DNA of 64,000 bases from Strigops habroptila (lineage: Eukaryota > Chordata > Aves > Psittaciformes > Psittacidae), in the NCBI RefSeq assembly GCF_004027225.2, contig NC_044288.2:16440744-16504743 (forward strand), read 5' to 3'. The translations under genes and the position numbers were made by a program. Of this stretch, positions 59,101 through 64,000 are shown one piece after another; position 1 is the first letter of the stretch, and every line of letters starts with the position of its first letter. The notes below the pieces were generated by a model. It saw nothing but the letters and a program-made list of their open reading frames with translations, did no database searches and was not told the origin of the DNA.

Positions 59101-62100
59101 ATGGGTGACATGGAGTCCTACAAGGTGATGCTGAACGGGCCGGCACCCTGGGGCTTCAGGCTGCAGGGAGGGAAAGATTTCAGCATGCCGCTCTCCATCT
59201 CCAGGGTAAGAGAAGCCAAGACTGGTGATACCCACCCTTCCTCCTGTCTCCGGGGGTGGGAAGCCATGGTGACTGCATCCAGGTGGCTGAGGCAGAGTCG
59301 TGTGCGGGATGCAGATGAGCTGGGGCCCTAGGAATGCTGCATCCTGCCCTGCCTGGCTCCACATAGCCTCCTTGGTGCCTTATCAACTACAGTCCAGCTC
59401 GGGGGTGTTCCGGGCAGAGATGTGAAATGCTACATGGCCTCTGCAGAGTCATTCTGCTGCTGGGGGGGCCGAGGAGGCCCCTCCCGGAACGTGCCCACCA
59501 CAGGGGGAGGGGAGCTGCTCTCACGTCTCTGAGCTGTGGGGCCAACATCCTGGTCTGCACTCCAGTGCTGGGCTCAGCGTCCCAGGCCCCAGCTTGTGCC
59601 CTTCTGCCCCCCTGTTGTGTGCTTCCCAGCTCCGCACCTGAGCTGGCCCCTGAAACAGGCAGGGAGGGGAAGAAGCCGGTGCTGGTGCCTGCACTGGGAT
59701 ATGGCTCCCTCCACAAAACCAGCCCATTTCTGCAGCATGAGTGAGAGCCGCTGTGCTGAGGTACCTGGTGTGAGCTGCTCCCGGTATGATGCTCACACAA
59801 GCCAAGTCTGGTTCCTGGCTGTGTGTGTGTCCCTGTCCCTGGGCAGCCTGGTCCCCCGGGTGGGTGCGGGCCAGGGCTCTGGTCACACAATTGCCTTATA
59901 AGCATTGGAATGTGACTGCATTGCCATGCCGCTGACGCTTGGGCAGCTGGCACGATGCTGCTTCTGCAAGGAGCGCTTTGCTCATGGCACTGAGCACTGT
60001 GTGGGGCCTGCCCCTGGCACGAGCCTGGCACCCTGTGTCTGTCCCAAAGAGCATGGGTCTCTGCAGCACCCCAGCATGGACCCTGAGGGCTCCGTGTGAG
60101 GCTGGAGCTGCCAGCGCCGCTGCCCCGGGGCCTGCGGATCAATGCTGAGCACAGAGACGGCTTCAGCGAGTTTATGCGCTAAAAAATGTTTCCCTTGGCT
60201 GTGAGCCAGCGCTTAACAAAGGGTCTGGTCGGATGGAGGAGCCTCCGATGGCGGAGCCTCCCAGGGCAGGGGCCTCGTGAAGCAACATCCCCACTGTTTA
60301 AGAAGTCCAGTGCTGCCCTCGGGGCTTGGGCAGTGCTGCTGTCCTGGGCAGGCAGGAGCAGTGAGGATGTTCCCAGGGGATATAGCCAGCTTTAGCTGTG
60401 CTGTGTAGAGGGGCGGTGGGCCCTCTCTGATGGGAAGGGGTGACCCTGCACCCCAGAAGCATCCTCAGCCATAAAGCTCCTGCCCAGAGCATGCTGCTGT
60501 CCTTGGCCACTGCTTCCCTTGAGCAGGGGGCAGGCAGTCCTGCCAGGCCTGCGGCTGCTGGAGTGGGCTGGAAGGAAGTGTCCTGCCCTGGCTTTGAGGG
60601 CTGCAGTGGGGCCCTGCTCTGTGAGGCGGGCAAGCACGGGGGAAGGCAGCGCTAGTGTGTGCTTTGGCTCTTGGCTGTGTCCATCGCTGTGACACTGCTG
60701 GGTGAGCTGAGAGGCTGCTTCAGCTTGTGACACACAAAGGAAGTGCCACCTTGGTCCTGCATATGTGCCTCTTTTTGTAAGGGGCTCTGTTGGGGTCCTG
60801 ACATCTTGTCTAGGCAGGCTGCGAGACCTTGGTCATGAGCTGTGTGTGCTGGAGCCAGGGTATGGGCTGGTGTCTGGATACTGCATGGTGTCTGTCAGCA
60901 GCACAGCGCTGGGGGATGCTGCCTTGGCCCCAGTGCAGGCACCCCTCACCCTCTGTGCTGTGTGAGGCTGTGTGTGAGTGCCCGAGCCCTGGACAGGGGC
61001 TGTGGTGGGCGCCTTGCAGGGTGCAGTGATGGAGGCACTAGGGAACAAAGGGCTGGCTGGGCGGAGAGGGGAGGAAGGAAACCCTGGAAGCGGGAGGGCT
61101 GGCACTGCCATGGCTCCCAGCTGAGCTGGCACCTGCCGAAGGGGTTTCCTGGCGTGCGGAGCGGGAAGGGGAGCATGGCGGTGCTGGCCAGGCTGGGTGC
61201 GGTGTGTGACGCAGCCTGTGAGCTCTCCCCTTCCCATTCAGCCATGCGAAAACTTCTCCCAGATCCCGCTCCTGCTTCCAAACCTATGCAGTCACCCCGT
61301 GCCTTCCCCAGCCCTCCAGGGCAGCAAGCTGGGGCTTGCAGCGGTGCGGCCAGGAGCCGGCCGCCACCACTTCATGCCCAGGGCACCTTCTGGCCCTGGG
61401 CAGGAGGAGCGGGTGCTGGGTGGCATGGGGACACCAGAGGGGTACCCATGTCCTGCTGGGGATGGCAGTGGGATGCAGGTAGACCCAGGCCACATCCAGC
61501 CTGGTTGTGGGGTTGGGGCTCACGTGGAGGACCAATGCTGACGTGGGGAAGGGGAGCAGAGCTCTGGGACAAGCCGGGCCCTGCGCATGGGCGAGGAGGG
61601 GCTGGGGCTCGTCGCAGGGTTTTCTCAGCCCTCTGACAGCGCTGGGAATCTGGCTCGCTCCTTTTATGTTCATGTCGAACAGGACTTGAGGAAATACTTG
61701 GTCTGGGTCCAAGCGCCTCAAGTTCTTCTGTGCTGGAGGAGCAGGAATGGCTGCAGCCTACCCACATCTGTCTGTCTGTCTGTCAGTGCCTGGGAGCTGT
61801 GTGTGGTGCTCAGGGCCCTGCTCACCTTCCGCTGTGCATCCCCAGCGGGAGGGGAGGGCAGCTTCTGCTTCCCAGCACGGGGCTGATGCAGCACCATGCC
61901 ACAGAGCCATGCTGAGGACAAGGCACATCCCTGGTGCAGGGGAACCCGTGGCTGTGCTCCCGGCGCGGTGAGGCCTCCGGGAGCTGTGTGGGTTGGGGTG
62001 GGTATCTCCCTGCCCCGGGGGGGCTCCCACTTCTCTGTGGGAATGAGGTAACGTCTGCACCGGGAGGGAATGGGACGGGTGCCTGGGGGCTGCCTCCCCT

Positions 62101-63869
62101 GTCCCACCCCTCGCCCCGGGCGATGAGCAGGACGTGCCTGTGGTTTGCAGCGAGACGTGGGCTGTCCGGCGGGTCCTGACTCACTGCGCTCTCTTCCCAC
62201 CGCTGGGATGGCTCGGAGGGGTGGCCGGGCCTCCTCCCGGGGCTGAGCCAGCACGAGCCTGAGCCAGCACCGCCTCTGCTGTTCGGTGTCATGGGGACAG
62301 GGCCCCAGGGTGCTGGCATGGCCCCAGCTGTGCCAGAGGACAGGGTGGGCAGTGCTGACTGGAGGGGCAGAGGCTGCTCCGGGCTAATGCGCTGGGAAAT
62401 GGGAGGTGATGTGTGGGTCCCTCCTTCCCCCTCATCAGGCTTGTATGGGTGTCCTTAGCCGGGACCCAGCAGATCCCTGCTGTCATGAGGACAAGGGCAT
62501 CCCTCTGCTCCCACATCAGCCATCCCGGCTCTCCCTGATTCTGTCTGTCTTTCAGCTGACGCCGGGTGGGAAGGCGGCGCAGGCTGGCGTGGGAGTGGGA
62601 GACTGGGTGCTGTACATCGATGGGGAGAGCACCAGCTCCATGACACACATCGAGGCCCAGAACAGGATCCGCGCCTGCGGGGACAGGCTCAGCCTCACCC
62701 TGAGCAGGTAGGATTTGTGGGTCCTGATGTGGCCGGAGCAAAGCCACTCTGCCCAGTGCCATCTCCCAGCATCACTGCTCCTTGCTCGGAGCCTGGCAGC
62801 CCCTGGATGGGTCCAAGGGCTCTGCTTGGCTGGATGAGGCTTGGCCTGGCTGCCAGCCCTCTCTTGTGAGCTGTGGGGCAGTGCCAGGTGGCCATGGCTC
62901 CCCTTGTGTTTTGGGGGGGTACCAGTGTCCCAGTGGTGGCTGGGCCAGTTCCATCACCTGCCTACCTGTCTCCTCTCTTGCAGAGCCCAGAACCTGGGGA
63001 AGCCGCAGAAGGTACGTGTCGCTCCTGGTGCTGCAGAGGTGCCTCAGCCTGGTTTCAGGGGAGGGGAATCATCTCTGAGTGTAGATGGACAAATGGACTT
63101 TGCTCCTGGGGCCTGCAGGCTTCTGGGGGGACTGGGGTGTATTTGGAGGGCTGGAAAATTCCCCGCTGGAGGAGCAGCTCTGACTGCTGTACTGCAGGGG
63201 ATTGGAGGGAGCAGGGTCTGTCCAGCAGGCGCCCAGACCATGGCTGCTGCCTGCCTGTGCCTCTGCCAGTGCTGGGTGCGGGCAGGGGTGCAAAGGCCAA
63301 TGCAGGGGAGGAGGCCAGGCAGCCGCTCATGGCCTCGGGGCCCCATGTTTGTCAGCGCTGGGCAGTGCCCTGGCACAGGAGCAGGGCTGGGGCTGGTGAC
63401 CGGTGACTCCTGGATGGAAGCCACCTGCATGCATTCAGCTTCATGCTGCGAGGCAGTTGGGATCGGCGTGTGTGCATGCACTGCCCCGCTGCGTGCAGCA
63501 GCGAGTGTCTGGGCACTTACTAATTCTCCAGCAACCCTCGGGCTGGGCTTGTGACCTGCAGAGCGAGGTGCCAGCCTGGCAGAGCCCGGTATCCTGCGGT
63601 GCACATGCTGTCCGGCTTTCCTGCCTGCTGCGCTGCCCGGCCCCTTGCATGCTGCTTGACGTGTGAGCCCGTGTCTGTGTGTTTTGTCTCGCTCAGGACT
63701 CACTCCCCTGCTCTGAACCCCTGAAATATAACTTCGCTCCCAGCACCGCCCTCAACAAAACAGCCCGGCCCTTCGGGGCCGGCTCGCCTCCGAACCCACG
63801 GCCCGGGCTGGTGACGAAACCCGTGACGTACGCCCCCCTGGCGCCTGCCTGCACCCCCCAGCACAATGG
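59101..63869 (+). CDS. PDLIM7: PDLIM7 (Enigma), PDZ-LIM scaffold (5' part; runs off the right edge)
   Basis: Actin-associated scaffold linking cytoskeleton to kinases. Coding exons in the window: 59101-59205 (exon begins at 59099), 62556-62707, 62984-63011, 63697-63869; the last ends in phase 2 before GTACGT and the gene continues beyond 64000. The PDZ domain is complete: [12 protein letters not shown] (ligand-binding loop), [46 protein letters not shown]. Then [10 protein letters not shown] and [13 protein letters not shown] match PDLIM7 (human [14 protein letters not shown]). The LIM domains lie outside. The frame opens at MGDMESYKV; the inner ATG at 59110 aligns with the human start (MDSFKV), so either may be used. 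The exon [10 protein letters not shown] then TPQHNG resembles an internal exon seen in PDLIM7 isoforms. Confidence 0.95.
59206..62555. other. PDLIM7: PDLIM7 intron after the first coding exon
   Basis: A 3.35-kb GC-rich intron. CArG-like sequences with one mismatch occur (CCTTATAAGC near 59893) but nothing firm. No other gene or repeat is evident; the intron at 63012-63696 and the last 130 bases of the window are likewise plain intron. Confidence 0.55.
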
Positions 63870-64000
63870 GTACGTTGCTGTCTGTCCTGCTCCCCGAGGA
63901 TCGGGGGGACCCCACTGCCCAGCCCTGCTGCGCCTTGCATGCCAGGCCCTGGGGTGGCAGTGGGTGACAGTGCCTATGCTGGGGTCCCCCAGTGGCTGGT

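Noticed and set aside
59893-59902. CCTTATAAGC as an SRF CArG box in PDLIM7 intron
   Set aside because: One mismatch in the invariant GG and no neighbouring sites; such matches are common by chance.

Overview
The window is vertebrate nuclear DNA, almost certainly from a bird. Introns carry CR1 LINE copies with the typical 3' end, the genes are very compact in the GC-rich half, and the gene order matches what I know of the avian counterpart of human 5q35. All coding models below were spliced by eye from GT-AG junctions with matching phase. Each complete model gives an uninterrupted reading frame whose length is a multiple of three.

Layout: (1) 1-27370, + strand: 3' half of NSD1, thirteen coding exons (494-21075) plus a long 3' UTR, in AT-richer DNA with large introns. 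(2) 27465-29903, - strand: RAB24, tail-to-tail with NSD1. (3) 30111-31955, + strand: PRELID1, sharing a GC-rich bidirectional promoter with RAB24. (4) 32055-33473, - strand: MXD3, tail-to-tail with PRELID1. (5) 33900-37957, - strand: a 13-exon, 539-residue gene that is a short relative of ZFYVE28/LST2 with an intact FYVE finger. (6) 39945-48100, + strand: FAM193B. (7) 48320-53849, + strand: DDX41. (8) 54607-57553, + strand: DOK3. (9) 57725 to beyond the right edge, + strand: PDLIM7 (promoter, 5' UTR exons and the first four coding exons).

The genes belong to unrelated cell functions: chromatin methylation, autophagy-linked GTPase, mitochondrial lipid transfer, MYC-antagonist repressor, endosomal receptor sorting, RNA helicase/DNA sensing, immune adaptor, and cytoskeletal scaffold. 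What unites them is ancestry. NSD1, MXD3, the ZFYVE28-like gene, FAM193B and DOK3 each have a paralogue (NSD2, MXD4, ZFYVE28, FAM193A, DOK7) in the human 4p16.3 region, in the same order and orientation as far as I remember it. The ZFYVE28-like gene is, to my knowledge, missing from human 5q35, which makes it the most interesting gene here.

Other points of note are a roughly 35-unit 14-residue tandem repeat in the last NSD1 exon, a perfect 35-base palindrome with two GATA motifs just downstream of an NSD1 exon, an inverted pair of CR1 elements around DDX41 exons 7-11, and well-formed promoter motif clusters (paired ETS, E2F/CHR, PU.1-like, X-box, two TATA boxes). I see no prokaryotic features, CRISPR array, tRNA or rRNA gene, and no retrovirus-like element.
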